64,000 nucleotides of DNA from Burkholderia sp. PAMC 26561 (GCF_001557535.2 NZ_CP014306.1:2294001-2358000); one strand, 5' to 3'. Positions 44,846 to 54,572 are shown, numbered from the stretch's first letter. Numbers and translations: made by a program. The notes: generated by a model from the sequence alone, not told the origin.

Positions 44846-46395
44846 TGAATCCCACCGCAACCTTCGTCTTCGTCCTGTTCTTCATCGGCGTGACGATCCT
44901 GGGTTTTGTCGCCGCTCACTGGCGCAAGGCCGACCTCGGTCAGCTCGATGAATGGGGCCTCGGCGGCCGTCGCTTCGGCACGATCGTCACGTGGTTCCTG
45001 CTCGGCGGCGACCTGTACACCGCCTACACGTTCGTCGCGGTTCCGGCCCTCGTGTTCGGCGCGGGTGCGACCGGCTTCTTTGCGCTGCCGTACACCATCC
45101 TGATCTACCCGTTTGCTTTCGTCGTGTTCCCGAAGCTCTGGTCGATCTCGAAGAAATTCGGCTACGTCACCGCCGCCGACTTCGTGCACGCCCGTTACAA
45201 CAGCCGCATGCTGGCGTTGGCGATTGCCGTGACGGGGATTGTCGCAACCATGCCGTATATCGCGTTGCAGCTCGTCGGCATTGAAGTGGTGATCGGCGCG
45301 CTTGGATTCGACACCAAGGGGTTTGTCGGCGATCTGCCGCTGATCATCGCGTTTGCGATTCTCGCCGCGTACACGTACACGTCGGGCCTGCGCGCGCCGG
45401 CCATGATCGCGGTCGTGAAGGACGTGCTGATCTACATCACGATCATCGCGGCGATGATCATCATCCCGGCGCAGCTTGGCGGTTTCGGCGCGATCTTCCA
45501 TGCGGTCGATCCGGCGAAGATCCTGTTGAAAGCTCCGGATGCATCGAGCCTCAATGGGTATAGCGCGTATGCCACGCTCGCGGTCGGTTCGGCGCTCGCG
45601 CTGTTCCTGTATCCGCACTCGGTGACGGCGGTGTTGTCGTCGAAGTCGGGTAACACGATCCGCCGCAACATGGCGCTCCTGCCGGCCTATTCGCTGGTGC
45701 TCGGCTTGCTCGCGTTGCTGGGGTACATGGCGCTTGCATCGGGTGTGAAGGACATGCCGGAATTCGCCCCGTACTTCAAGGCCTACGGTTCGAACTTCGC
45801 GGTCCCGGCTCTGTTCCTGCACTTTTTCCCGTCGTGGTTCGTGGGCGTTGCGTTTGCGGCGATCGGTATCGGCGCGCTGGTTCCGGCCGCAATCATGTCG
45901 ATCGCGGCCGCCAACTTGTACACGCGTAACGTGCATAAGGAGTTCGTGAACACGAACATGACGCCGGAGCAGGAAACCAACGTCGCGAAGCTGGTGTCGC
46001 TGCTGGTGAAGGTCGGTGCGGTCGTGTTCATCCTGGCGCTGCCGCTGACGTACGCTATCCAGTTGCAGTTGCTCGGCGGGATCTGGATCATCCAGACGCT
46101 GCCGGCGCTGGTGCTCGGCCTCTATACCCGTGTGCTCGATCACCGGGGTTTGCTGATCGGCTGGGCTGCGGGGATCGCCACCGGCACGTGGATGGCGGTA
46201 TCGCTGAAACTGGCCGGGTCGATCTTCACGATCCACCTTTTCGGCTACGCTATTCCGGGGTACGCCGCGGTGTGGGCGCTGGTCGTGAACCTGGTGGTGT
46301 CGATCGTGGTCAGCATCCTGGTGCGCGTGATCGGGCTCAAGCGATCCGATGACCGGACGAGTCCCGAGGACTATCTGGATGTAGCTGAAACCTGA
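44842..46395 (+). CDS. Sodium:solute symporter, monocarboxylate type (MctP-like)
   Basis: The 517-residue inner-membrane protein has about 13-14 helices of the SSS fold. It contains WGLGGRRFGTIVTWFLLGGD near the N-terminus, ATMPYIALQLVGIEVVIGAL, the helix LYPHSVTAVLSSKSGNTIRR and IGIGALVPAAIMSIAAANLY in the sodium-site region. The pairing with DUF3311 resembles MctP-like uptake systems for lactate, pyruvate or other monocarboxylates. The start ATG overlaps the DUF3311 stop; the ATG one codon later is equally possible. Confidence 0.9.
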   Translation: MMNPTATFVFVLFFIGVTILGFVAAHWRKADLGQLDEWGLGGRRFGTIVTWFLLGGDLYTAYTFVAVPALVFGAGATGFFALPYTILIYPFAFVVFPKLWSISKKFGYVTAADFVHARYNSRMLALAIAVTGIVATMPYIALQLVGIEVVIGALGFDTKGFVGDLPLIIAFAILAAYTYTSGLRAPAMIAVVKDVLIYITIIAAMIIIPAQLGGFGAIFHAVDPAKILLKAPDASSLNGYSAYATLAVGSALALFLYPHSVTAVLSSKSGNTIRRNMALLPAYSLVLGLLALLGYMALASGVKDMPEFAPYFKAYGSNFAVPALFLHFFPSWFVGVAFAAIGIGALVPAAIMSIAAANLYTRNVHKEFVNTNMTPEQETNVAKLVSLLVKVGAVVFILALPLTYAIQLQLLGGIWIIQTLPALVLGLYTRVLDHRGLLIGWAAGIATGTWMAVSLKLAGSIFTIHLFGYAIPGYAAVWALVVNLVVSIVVSILVRVIGLKRSDDRTSPEDYLDVAET

Positions 46396-46420
46396 TCGCG
46401 GGTTAGCGGTAAAGTTGGCG

Positions 46421-46457
46421 AAACGCCCGTAACGGATGTTGCGGGCGTTTTCTTTTT
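46421..46457 (+). terminator. Rho-independent terminator after symporter
   Basis: AAACGCCCG (46421-46429) pairs with CGGGCGTTT (46442-46450), followed by TCTTTTT. Confidence 0.82.
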
Positions 46458-46531
46458 CCGGCTGCGGCCTTATTGCAGCGTTATTGTCAGCATTATCGTC
46501 AGCGCGTTGTTCATCTCTTCACCGGAACCGC

Positions 46532-47641
46532 ATGTCCGCAACCGAACCGTCGAAGCCCCTCCGAAGCCACACGCGCCGCACGCTGCACGTGCTCGGCTCA
46601 CCGTATTTTCGATACCGCCACGCCAAGTACCTCCACGCCGCGCGCGTGGCGCTGGCGCTGCTTGCGTCGATTGCGCTGACGTCGGGCATCGATATTCCCC
46701 ACGGCGAATGGTCCACGGTGACTTTGCTCGTCGTGATCGGCGGCTTGCAGCATCACGGCAATATCCGCAAGAAGGCGGCGGAGCGCGCGGTGGGAACGCT
46801 GCTTGGCGCGTCGCTCGGGCTTGGGCTGATCCTGCTGCAATCGGTCACCCACTCGACCATGATCACCTTCGTGCTGCTGGCTGTAATTGCCGGCGTGTGC
46901 GCGTATCACGCCATCGGCAAGCCGGGGTATATCGCGTTGCTCACGGGCATCACCACGGTGATCGTGGCGGGGCACGGGAATCTGTCTATCGATGTCGGCT
47001 TGTGGCGCACCCTGACCGTGCTGATCGGCATAGTGATCGCGCTGGCGTTCTCGTTCGTGCTGCCGCAATACGCCACGTATTCATGGCGTTATCGGCTCGC
47101 CGACAACATGCGCGACAGCGCACGGATCTATAGCGCGATCGTGGAAGGCCGGCGCATCTCCGTTGAGGCCTTGACGAAGCAGTTCGCCACGATGAACTCG
47201 CGGCTGGTTTCATCGCGTTCGCTGCTGGCGTCGGTTGCAAAAGAGATCGACGCGCCGCTTGCTGTTCTGGAGGATATCCAGCGCCAGCATCGTTCGATCA
47301 TCACCGCGCTGGAAATGATGGCGTCCGCTATGCCGGACAATGCCCCCGGACTTGCCGCCAGCGGTCACGCCGAAGAGCGCGCCGTGCGTCATACCTTGTT
47401 GCTGATGGCGCGTGCGTTGCGGTTCGGCCGTGTCGGTCTGCTGCATGCGGCGACCGGGTCACCCGCCGCCGCCGCGAGGCTGGAGCGGACCGCCGGCATT
47501 GCCGCCGACCTCGCACCGGAGTTGCAGGGCCCGTACTGGCTTGCGAAGCGGCTCGCGGAACAGGTGGACCGGCTGCGCTTGCGGCTGATTGAAATAGAGC
47601 GGCAGTGGAACCTCGAAGGTGCGCAACCGTTTCACCGGTAA
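46532..47641 (+). CDS. FUSC family inner-membrane protein
   Basis: The 369-residue protein has about six helices in its first half, with LHAARVALALLASIALTSGI, HGEWSTVTLLVVIGGLQHHG and the FUSC signature RKKAAERAVGTLLGASLGLG. A helical cytosolic second half follows. Related proteins include YccS and the aromatic-acid exporter subunit AaeB. No membrane-fusion or outer-membrane partner lies nearby, so its substrate is unknown. Length is about half that of AaeB, with a single FUSC unit. Confidence 0.87.
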   Translation: MSATEPSKPLRSHTRRTLHVLGSPYFRYRHAKYLHAARVALALLASIALTSGIDIPHGEWSTVTLLVVIGGLQHHGNIRKKAAERAVGTLLGASLGLGLILLQSVTHSTMITFVLLAVIAGVCAYHAIGKPGYIALLTGITTVIVAGHGNLSIDVGLWRTLTVLIGIVIALAFSFVLPQYATYSWRYRLADNMRDSARIYSAIVEGRRISVEALTKQFATMNSRLVSSRSLLASVAKEIDAPLAVLEDIQRQHRSIITALEMMASAMPDNAPGLAASGHAEERAVRHTLLLMARALRFGRVGLLHAATGSPAAAARLERTAGIAADLAPELQGPYWLAKRLAEQVDRLRLRLIEIERQWNLEGAQPFHR

Positions 47642-47657
47642 GTGGTGTCTCGAGGAA

Positions 47658-48074
47658 TCAACCGCCCAGATCGTCCATCACGCTCACGATCCACGGTATG
47701 CCGAACTTGTCGGAGATCATGCCGAAACCGCTGCTCCAGAAGGTCGGTTGCCAGGCCATCCGGACGTTCCCGCCGACGCTTAACGCGTCGAACATGCGCT
47801 GGCCCGATTCGTCGTCGTCAGCGACGATCGCGATGGCGAATCCCGAGAACACCTGCGGTGCTGCGTTCACGCCATCCGACGCCATGATGATGCTCGAGCC
47901 TATCCTGAACGTGGAGTGCATGATCTTGTGCTTCCATTCGGGCGTTGCGTTGACGCTCTCGGGAGAATCCTCGAAACGCAATACTGACAAGGTTTCCGCA
48001 CCAATCGCGTGCTGATAGAACATGAGCGCTTCTTCCGTGCGGCCGTTGAAGTACAGGTAGGGTTCGAGACGCAT
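47658..48074 (-). CDS. PhnB-like VOC family protein
   Basis: The 138-residue cytoplasmic protein has the PhnB/3-demethylubiquinone methyltransferase-like VOC pattern: RLEPYLYFNGRTEEALMFYQ, HKIMHSTFRIGSSIIMASDG, and the end KFGIPWIVSVMDD. Function is unproven. ATG 48074 has AAGGAG 5 bases upstream; a GTG two codons earlier lies inside that site. It is convergent with the FUSC gene. Confidence 0.88.
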   Translation of the reverse strand: MRLEPYLYFNGRTEEALMFYQHAIGAETLSVLRFEDSPESVNATPEWKHKIMHSTFRIGSSIIMASDGVNAAPQVFSGFAIAIVADDDESGQRMFDALSVGGNVRMAWQPTFWSSGFGMISDKFGIPWIVSVMDDLGG

Positions 48075-48168
48075 TGGCACTCCTTCATTGATGGGCGGCC
48101 CTCCGCCCGCCTCAAAAGTCTAGCCCACGCTCATGGCCTAAAAACCCCCGTGCCGACTCGGTCTGCAC

Positions 48169-48201
48169 AAAAAAAGGCGCCGGCGAAATAGCGCCGGCGC
48201 C
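48169..48201 (-). terminator. Rho-independent terminator of tal
   Basis: On the minus strand a 10-bp GC stem (GGCGCCGGCG with its complement, 48176-48201) is followed by seven T, 40 bases past the tal stop. Confidence 0.88.
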
Positions 48202-48240
48202 CGTTTCTGGACACGTAGTCTCTGTATTGCAGCCGCCAAA

Positions 48241-49194
48241 TTACTTCAGCGCTTCGATCAGTTTTTCGAGCTTGACCGCATCGGCAGCGAAACCGCGAAT
48301 GCCTTCAGCGAGCTTTTCGGTCGCCATGGCGTCGTCGTTCAGGAGGAAGCGGAAGCTCGACTCATCGACGTTGATCTTGTCGACCTTGTCGTTTGCAACG
48401 GCTTCCGGCGACAGCTTGCGCTCAACCTTGTCATTGCTCTCGGCAAGCTTCTTGAGCAGATCCGGGCTGATGGTCAGCAGATCGCAGCCGGCCAGTTCCG
48501 TGATCTGATTGACCGTGCGAAAGCTCGCGCCCATCACTTCGGTCTTGTAGCCGAACTTCTTGTAGTACGCGTAGATCTTGCGCACCGACTGCACGCCCGG
48601 ATCGTTCGCGCCGCCCATCTTCACTTCGTCCCAGTCCGCGCCCGCCGACTTCTTGTACCAGTCGTAAATACGGCCGACGAACGGCGAGATCAGTTGCGCG
48701 CCCGCGTCCGCTGCAGCCGCTGCTTGCACCGGTGCGAACAGGAGCGTCATGTTGCAGTGGATGCCGTCCTTCTGCAGCGTTTCCATGGCGCGGATGCCTT
48801 CCCACGTGGACGCGAGCTTGATCAAAATGCGCTTGCGGTCGATGCCCGCATCTTCGTACAGCTTGATGATCTCGCGGCCCTTGTCGACGGAAGCCTTCGT
48901 GTCGAACGAAAGACGTGCATCGACTTCAGTGGACACGCGGCCCGGGACGATCTTCAGGATTTCCTTGCCGAACGCCACCAGCAACTGGTCGATGATGTGA
49001 CCCGTAGACTTGCTCGCGTGATCCTTGACGGTCTTTTCGAGCAGCGGCTTGTAGTCGTCGTTCTGGACGGCCTTCAAGATCAGCGACGGGTTCGTGGTCG
49101 CGTCCTGCGGCTTGAATTCGCCGAGTTGCTGGAAGTTGCCGGTATCGGCGACGACGGTGGTGTATTGCTTGAGCTGGTCGAGAGCGGATGTCAT
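48241..49194 (-). CDS. tal: Transaldolase
   Basis: Transaldolase moves a dihydroxyacetone unit between sugar phosphates in the non-oxidative pentose phosphate pathway. The 317-residue cytoplasmic protein shows the family motif [12 protein letters not shown] (31-42) and the Schiff-base Lys126 in [12 protein letters not shown]. The phosphate site region [13 protein letters not shown] is present. Length matches the TalB class. ATG 49194 gives the usual N-terminus [10 protein letters not shown]. It is monocistronic. Confidence 0.96.
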   Translation of the reverse strand: MTSALDQLKQYTTVVADTGNFQQLGEFKPQDATTNPSLILKAVQNDDYKPLLEKTVKDHASKSTGHIIDQLLVAFGKEILKIVPGRVSTEVDARLSFDTKASVDKGREIIKLYEDAGIDRKRILIKLASTWEGIRAMETLQKDGIHCNMTLLFAPVQAAAAADAGAQLISPFVGRIYDWYKKSAGADWDEVKMGGANDPGVQSVRKIYAYYKKFGYKTEVMGASFRTVNQITELAGCDLLTISPDLLKKLAESNDKVERKLSPEAVANDKVDKINVDESSFRFLLNDDAMATEKLAEGIRGFAADAVKLEKLIEALK

Positions 49195-49470
49195 ATCTGG
49201 TCCTCGGCGCGTTGTGCCGTTGTCAAAGATGCGGATTGCCCGCGTTGAAAGGAGGTTGCGAGACCGCGCGTGATGCCGCGGCGCCAAACCTTCTGGCAAT
49301 TGTCTCGCACAAGAATGACATTCTAGTCCTGCTGCGCAATTTGGCGCAGGCGTCGGTGTTTCCCGCTGCAATTCGAGTGCCCGAGCTGGCAGAGGTTCCG
49401 GCGCGGCGCACACGGTCCACCAAGCCATTACACGCTGACGCTGTGAACATTTCGCGTCGACACCCTGAAT

Positions 49471-50658
49471 TTACGCCCGGCGCGCGTTAAGCACAATCTG
49501 CGTGACGATGCCGGCGACAAGACCCCAGAACGCCGATCCTATCGAGAAAAGCGTGAGCCCCGACGCCGTCACCATGAACGTGACAAGCGCTGCTTCCCGC
49601 TGGCGAATGTCCTGCATGGCGTTGGTGAGACCGCTCATGATCGAGCCGAACAATGCGAGCGCCGCGACCGAGACTACCAGCGCCTTCGGCAGCGACCCGA
49701 ACAGCGCCGCGATGGTGGCCCCGAAGATGCCGGCGACCAGATAGAAAATGCCGCACCAGACGGCCGCCATGTATCGGCGGGAGCGGTTCTCGTGCGCTTC
49801 CGGCCCGGTGCAGATGGCGGCGGTGATCGCGGCCAGGTTGATGCCGTGCGAGCCGAACGGCGCGAGCAGGAGCGACGCAATGCCCGTTGTCGCGATCAAT
49901 GGCGCCGATGGCGTGTCATAGCCATCCGCGCGCAGCACGGCGATGCCGGGCACGTTTTGCGAGGCCATTGCCACCACGAAAAGCGGGATGCCGATACTGA
50001 CCGCCGCCGCGAACGTGAAGTGCGGCATGGTGAAGACCGGGTGCGCCAGCGCGACGTGGAACTGGCTGAAATCGAGCAGGCCGAGGGTTCCGGCGGCGAC
50101 GATGCCGACCACGAGCGTCGTCAGGATGGCGTAGCGGGGCGCGAGGCGCTTGACGATGAGATAGGTGAAGAACATTGCCAGCACGAGGGCTGTCTGGAAC
50201 TGCGCGGCCCTGAAGATTTCGATGCCGATCTCGAACAGGATGCCCGCCAGCAAAGCCGCCGCGATGCCTGCAGGGATCTTGCGCATGAGGGTATCGAACC
50301 AGCCGGTCAGGCCGACAACCGTCAACAGGACCGCACAGACGATAAACGCGCCGATCGCATCCGCATAGGGCACGTTCGGCAGCGACGTCACGAGCAGTGC
50401 TGCGCCCGGCGTGGACCACGCAATCACGATCGGCGCGCGGAACTTGAGCGACAGGCCGATCGTGCACAGCGCCATGCCAATGGAGAGCGCCCAGATCCAG
50501 GAGGAAATCTGCGCATCGGATAAATGCGCGGCACGCCCGGCCTGGAACATCAGGACGAGGGAGCTGGTATAGCCGGTCATCATCGCGACAAATCCCGCGA
50601 CCATGGCTGACAGCGACGAATCGGCGAATGGCCGCAAAGCCGTGGCGGACGGATTCAT
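49471..50658 (-). CDS. benE: Benzoate/H+ symporter, BenE family
   Basis: The 395-residue inner-membrane protein has about 12 helices and BenE marks: VAGFVAMMTGYTSSLVLMFQ, PIVIAWSTPGAALL and APFGSHGINLAAITAAICTG, the last being the most conserved stretch. BenE takes up benzoate with protons. No benABCD or catechol genes lie nearby, so benzoate is a family-based guess and other aromatic acids are possible. Confidence 0.9.
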   Translation of the reverse strand: MNPSATALRPFADSSLSAMVAGFVAMMTGYTSSLVLMFQAGRAAHLSDAQISSWIWALSIGMALCTIGLSLKFRAPIVIAWSTPGAALLVTSLPNVPYADAIGAFIVCAVLLTVVGLTGWFDTLMRKIPAGIAAALLAGILFEIGIEIFRAAQFQTALVLAMFFTYLIVKRLAPRYAILTTLVVGIVAAGTLGLLDFSQFHVALAHPVFTMPHFTFAAAVSIGIPLFVVAMASQNVPGIAVLRADGYDTPSAPLIATTGIASLLLAPFGSHGINLAAITAAICTGPEAHENRSRRYMAAVWCGIFYLVAGIFGATIAALFGSLPKALVVSVAALALFGSIMSGLTNAMQDIRQREAALVTFMVTASGLTLFSIGSAFWGLVAGIVTQIVLNARRA

Positions 50659-50726
50659 TTAAAGCCTCTCAGGGACGTTTCGCGCGGATCGTACGCGCCG
50701 AGAGGCTGAAAGGGCAGGGACAGTGT

Positions 50727-50749
50727 GAAAAGAAGTGGCCGTGCCACTT
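50727..50749 (-). terminator. Terminator of the moxR-VWA operon
   Basis: On the minus strand AAGTGGC and GCCACTT (50733-50749) form a 7-bp stem with a 3-base loop, followed by CTTTTC, 16 bases past the stop. Confidence 0.7.
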
Positions 50750-50764
50750 GGGACCCGATTTGAT

Positions 50765-51940
50765 TTATTTGGAAAGCGCACGCATCGCGCTTTCAAGCCC
50801 GGCCAGCGTCAGGCCGTACATGCGACCGCCCAGGATCTGCCGGATGACCGATACCGATTGCCGGTATTCCCAAAGCCTTTCCGGTTCGGGATTGAGCCAC
50901 GCGAAACGCGGAAACTGGTCGGCGAGGCGCCTGAGCCAGACCGCGCCGGCTTCGGCGTTGTTATATTCCACGGAACCGCCTGGTTGCATGACTTCGTATG
51001 GGCTCATGGTGGCATCGCCGACAAAGATCAGCTTGGTATCAGGCGAAAACTTGTGCAAAACGTCGAACGTGGCAGTTCGTTCGCCATGCCGGCGCTTGTT
51101 GTTCTTCCACAGATAATCGTAGACGCAATTATGGAAATAATAGAACTCGAGATGTTTGAACTCGGATTTCGCCGCCGAAAATAATTCTTCCACGCGCTTG
51201 ATGTGATCGTCCATTGAACCGCCTACGTCAAGCAGCATCAGGACTTTCACATTGTTGTGGCGCTCCGGCACCATTTTCAGATCGAGCCAGCCGGCATTTG
51301 CGGCGGTACTGCGGATGGTATCGGGGAGATCGAGCTCATCGGCGGCGCCTTCGCGCGCAAACCGGCGCAGACGCCGTAACGCGACCTTGATATTGCGCGT
51401 ACCGATTTCGACCTGGTCGTCGTAGTCCTTGTAAGCGCGCTCATCCCAGACCTTGACCGCACTCCGGTTTCCGGCGGAGTCGCCGTCAATGCGAATGCCT
51501 TCCGGATTGAATCCGCCATTGCCGAAGGGCGACGTGCCGCCCGAGCCGATCCATTTACTGCCGCCTTCGTGCCGTTCCCTTTGCTCTTCGAAAAGCTCTT
51601 TCAGGCGCTCCATCAGCTTGTCGATACCGCCGAGCGCCTCGATCTGCCGTTTCTCTTCGGGCGTGAAATCCCGGTCGAGCTTTTTCTTCAGCCAGTCGAG
51701 CGGGATGTCTAGCGCGGTTTCATCGAGTGCGGCAATGCCGTGGAAATACGTGCCGAAAGCCTGGTCGAATTTATCGAAGTATTTCTCGTCCTTGACCAGT
51801 GTCATGCGCGCAAGAAAATAAAACTCGTCGATAGACGGCCCGATCACCTGCGCCTTCAACGCTTCGAGCAAGGTCAGGTATTCCTTGACCGAAACCGGCA
51901 GCTTGGCGTTGCGCAACGAATAAAAGAAGTCGATCAGCAT
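50765..51940 (-). CDS. VWA-domain (CoxE-like) protein
   Basis: The 391-residue cytoplasmic protein has a helical N-terminal half (MLIDFFYSLRNAKLPVSVKE) and a C-terminal von Willebrand A domain with the MIDAS start LMLLDVGGSMDDH (about residue 238), which keeps DxGxS. CoxE-type proteins work with MoxR ATPases to insert metals or mature enzymes. The MoxR gene lies 13 bases upstream in the same operon. The target enzyme is not visible in the window. Confidence 0.9.
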   Translation of the reverse strand: MLIDFFYSLRNAKLPVSVKEYLTLLEALKAQVIGPSIDEFYFLARMTLVKDEKYFDKFDQAFGTYFHGIAALDETALDIPLDWLKKKLDRDFTPEEKRQIEALGGIDKLMERLKELFEEQRERHEGGSKWIGSGGTSPFGNGGFNPEGIRIDGDSAGNRSAVKVWDERAYKDYDDQVEIGTRNIKVALRRLRRFAREGAADELDLPDTIRSTAANAGWLDLKMVPERHNNVKVLMLLDVGGSMDDHIKRVEELFSAAKSEFKHLEFYYFHNCVYDYLWKNNKRRHGERTATFDVLHKFSPDTKLIFVGDATMSPYEVMQPGGSVEYNNAEAGAVWLRRLADQFPRFAWLNPEPERLWEYRQSVSVIRQILGGRMYGLTLAGLESAMRALSK

Positions 51941-51953
51941 GACCGGCGTCCGC

Positions 51954-52796
51954 TCAACGGTTGTTGCGGTTCATGAACAGGAGCCGCTCGAAAAGGCTCA
52001 GGTCCTGTTCGTTTTTCAGCAACGCGCCATGCAGCGGCGGGATGATTTGCTTCTGATCGCTCGAGCGCAGCGCTTCGGGACCGATATCTTCCGCCAGCAG
52101 CAACTTCAGCCAGTCGAGCAGCTCGGACGTCGAGGGCTTCTTCTTGAGTCCTGACACGTTGCGCAACTCGAAGAAACTTTGCATGGCGGCCGCAACCAGT
52201 TCTTCCTTGATGCCCGGAAAATGCACTTCAACGATCTGCTTCATCGTCGTGGGTTCGGGGAACTTGATGTAGTGGAAAAAGCAGCGGCGCAAAAACGCGT
52301 CCGGCAGTTCTTTTTCGTTGTTCGATGTGATGATCACGAGCGGCCGGTGTTTCGCCTTAACCAGCTCGTGCGTCTCGTACACATAAAATTCCATGCGATC
52401 GAGTTCGCGCAACAGGTCGTTCGGGAATTCGATGTCGGCTTTATCGATTTCATCGATCAGCAAAACGGTCGGCACGTCGGCATCGAAGGCCTGCCACAAC
52501 ACTCCCTTCACGATGTAGTTGCGGATGTCCTTCACGCGTTCGTCGCCAAGCTGTGAGTCCCTCAGACGCGAAACAGCGTCGTATTCGTACAGGCCCTGTT
52601 GCGCTTTCGTGGTCGATTTGATGTGCCATTGCAAGAGCGGCATGCCGAGCGCGGCCGCCACTTCCTCCGCCAGCATGGTCTTGCCGGTGCCGGGTTCGCC
52701 CTTGATCAGAAGCGGGCGTTGCAGCGTGATTGCGGCGTTGACAGCGAGCTTCAGGTCGTCTGTGGCGACGTACTGCGATGAGCCTTCAAAACGCAT
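51954..52796 (-). CDS. MoxR-family AAA+ ATPase
   Basis: The 280-residue protein has Walker A GEPGTGKT (33-40), Walker B VLLIDEIDKADIEF and a sensor 1 region VIITSNNEKELPDAFLRRC. It starts MRFEGSSQYVATDDLKLAVN, typical of the CoxD-like MoxR subgroup. It likely forms hexamers that act with the VWA protein encoded just downstream. It faces away from the two cytochrome c genes across a 363-bp gap. Confidence 0.93.
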   Translation of the reverse strand: MRFEGSSQYVATDDLKLAVNAAITLQRPLLIKGEPGTGKTMLAEEVAAALGMPLLQWHIKSTTKAQQGLYEYDAVSRLRDSQLGDERVKDIRNYIVKGVLWQAFDADVPTVLLIDEIDKADIEFPNDLLRELDRMEFYVYETHELVKAKHRPLVIITSNNEKELPDAFLRRCFFHYIKFPEPTTMKQIVEVHFPGIKEELVAAAMQSFFELRNVSGLKKKPSTSELLDWLKLLLAEDIGPEALRSSDQKQIIPPLHGALLKNEQDLSLFERLLFMNRNNR

Positions 52797-53159
52797 GACG
52801 CATCTCTCGAAGAGGGAAAATTGCAGTATAAGTCAGATGCCGTTTTGCCATTGAGCGCCCAAATACCCGGTATTCGGGCATTTTCAGGATGTCCATTGGA
52901 CACAGTGTCGCAGGCCGCCGGGCCTTGATTGGCAAGGCTTTGCGCGGTGCAGACCTTCCCGCCGCGGCCTGTGGACGCAGGGTAGGCCGCGCGGTACAAT
53001 TAGCGCGATTTTTTTGGCCCGTGTGGCTGTCAATCAGACGTGCCTCAGGCTGCGCGCTGGAAGCACAGGAAGCACGGCCGATTGATCAGTCCCGAGAAAG
53101 TCCCGGAACGCCAGGCCTTTACAAGGTGCCGGATTTCCCCTCATGCCAGGTTAGAAGCT
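52797..53159. other. Divergent intergenic region moxR / cytochrome c
   Basis: This 363-bp gap carries the promoters of both units. It contains an 11-bp imperfect inverted repeat at 52857-52878, including AATACC-C-GGTATT. I see no gene in it; a short frame running into the cytochrome lacks a ribosome site. Confidence 0.55.
52857..52878. promoter_or_regulatory. Inverted repeat, possible operator
   Basis: GCCCAAATACC and GGTATTCGGGC are near-complements around a single base, with one mismatch. It lies about 60 bases before the moxR start codon. Confidence 0.35.
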
Positions 53160-53525
53160 ATGAATAAATTCGTCGGCAAATGTGCCGTGATCGCAGCGCT
53201 GTCGGGGCTTGCCGGCTTCGCGACCCAGGCATCCGCCGATGTCGTGGGCAACGCGAAAGCGGCCCAGGGCAAGGTTGCGATGTGTATCGGGTGTCACGGC
53301 ATTCCCGGTTATCGCACCGCGTATCCCGAGGTGTACCGGGTGCCCATGCTCGGCGGCCAGAGCGCCCGCTACATTGAGAACGCGCTGCAAGCCTACAAGA
53401 AGGGCGATCGCCATTTCGAGACCATGCACGGCATAGCGGTGACGCTGACCGATCAGGATATCGCCGATATTGCAGCGTACTACGCCGCGCAAACCCCCTC
53501 TTCGAAGAACAATCCCGACAAGTGA
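53160..53525 (+). CDS. Periplasmic c-type cytochrome (c553-like)
   Basis: The 121-residue protein has a signal peptide (MNKFVGKCAVIAALSGLAGF, cut near ASAD) and one haem-attachment site CIGCH (42-46). It resembles the c4/c553 group: GYRTAYPEVYRVPMLGGQSA and ALQAYKKGDRHFETMHG, where Met of the latter may be the sixth ligand. It carries electrons in the periplasm. A second cytochrome gene follows 85 bases downstream. Confidence 0.9.
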   Translation: MNKFVGKCAVIAALSGLAGFATQASADVVGNAKAAQGKVAMCIGCHGIPGYRTAYPEVYRVPMLGGQSARYIENALQAYKKGDRHFETMHGIAVTLTDQDIADIAAYYAAQTPSSKNNPDK

Positions 53526-53610
53526 TCCTGCGCGTTGGTCCTGATCATGCAAGGCATCAGGCCCGAGACGCACTCACTCGGCATTCACAATTCGCGGGAT
53601 AGGAGAATTC

Positions 53611-53982
53611 ATGAAGGCACTCGAAACAGTGTTGAAAACAGCATGTACGGCAGCCGCGCTGGCCGGCGTGATCGCCATGCAGCCGGCGTTCGCCGCCGAT
53701 GCCAGCAACGGCAAGGTGCTCACCGAAGCGCACAATTGCGCAGCCTGCCACGGGCCGAACCTGAACAAGCCGGTGAGCGCGGAGTATCCGAAGCTCGCGG
53801 GCCAGCACGCCGACTACATCTATTGGGCGCTGCGCCAGTACCAGATGGGCAACGGCAATCCGAACTTCGGCCGCGCCAACGCCATCATGTCGGCGCAGGT
53901 GCAGAACCTGTCGCAGGCGGACTTGAAGGATATCTCGGCGTATATCGAATCGCTGAGTGGCGATCTGGTGCTGAAGAAGTAA
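53611..53982 (+). CDS. Periplasmic c-type cytochrome (c553-like)
   Basis: The 123-residue protein has a signal peptide (about 1-28, cut near AFAAD) and a haem site CAACH (43-47). It shares with its upstream neighbour the pattern YPKLAGQHADYIYWALRQYQ and ends with a helix DLKDISAYIESLSGD. The two are paralogues and may pass electrons to one oxidase or reductase. AGGAG lies 6 bases before the ATG. A strong terminator follows. Confidence 0.91.
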   Translation: MKALETVLKTACTAAALAGVIAMQPAFAADASNGKVLTEAHNCAACHGPNLNKPVSAEYPKLAGQHADYIYWALRQYQMGNGNPNFGRANAIMSAQVQNLSQADLKDISAYIESLSGDLVLKK

Positions 53983-54009
53983 CTTTTTGCCGGTTTATCG
54001 CGCGTGATG

Positions 54010-54040
54010 AAACACCTCGCTGATGCGAGGTGTTTTTGTT
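54010..54040 (+). terminator. Rho-independent terminator of the cytochrome operon
   Basis: AACACCTCGC (54011-54020) pairs with GCGAGGTGTT (54025-54034) around TGAT, followed by TTTGTTT. It lies 16 bases before the convergent DUF1841 stop. Confidence 0.85.
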
Positions 54041-54055
54041 TGACGCTTCAGCGTC

Positions 54056-54487
54056 TCAATCCCGCGAGGCGCGCTGTTCGATCAACGCAAGATAGGCATC
54101 GGTGTCAGGCGGCGTATTGTTGCGTTGCGCCTCCCAGATGATCTGGCCGAGGCATTCCATGATCGCGTGCTGCGCATCATGCGTCGAACCCAGGCGCCCG
54201 ACCAGCCGCTCGTGCGCGCGGCGAATTCCCGGCGGTTGATCGATGGAAAGTTGCTCTGTGATCGCCAGATGCATCGACAGGTGCAGGAACGGATTGCTCT
54301 TGCCCTGGTCCGGCGAGTAGTCGGCGTGGGCGACGTCGGGATCGGCGAGTTCCTGCTGGTATTCCGGATGCTCGCCAATCCAGTCGGCCGCGATGCTTTC
54401 AAGCGGCGTCAGGACGCCGCCTTGCCGCTGTTTGCGCCAGGTTTCGGTGAAAAATTGGCGAACTTCGTCGCGGCTGGGGTTGAACAT
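54056..54487 (-). CDS. DUF1841 family protein
   Basis: The 143-residue soluble protein starts MFNPSRDEVRQFFTETWRKQ and shows the DUF1841 marks PLESIAADWIGEHPEYQQEL and PFLHLSMHLAITEQLSIDQP. The family is common in Betaproteobacteria and of unknown function. It lies 85 bases downstream of nth on the same strand and may belong to the rsxB-nth transcript. Confidence 0.88.
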   Translation of the reverse strand: MFNPSRDEVRQFFTETWRKQRQGGVLTPLESIAADWIGEHPEYQQELADPDVAHADYSPDQGKSNPFLHLSMHLAITEQLSIDQPPGIRRAHERLVGRLGSTHDAQHAIMECLGQIIWEAQRNNTPPDTDAYLALIEQRASRD

Positions 54488-54572
54488 GGGGTCGTGTCGC
54501 TTTACTGAATCGTGGTCTGACGGGCATTTTAAGCTGCATCGATGCGGCTCGCTTGGCGCCGGGACAGAGCGC

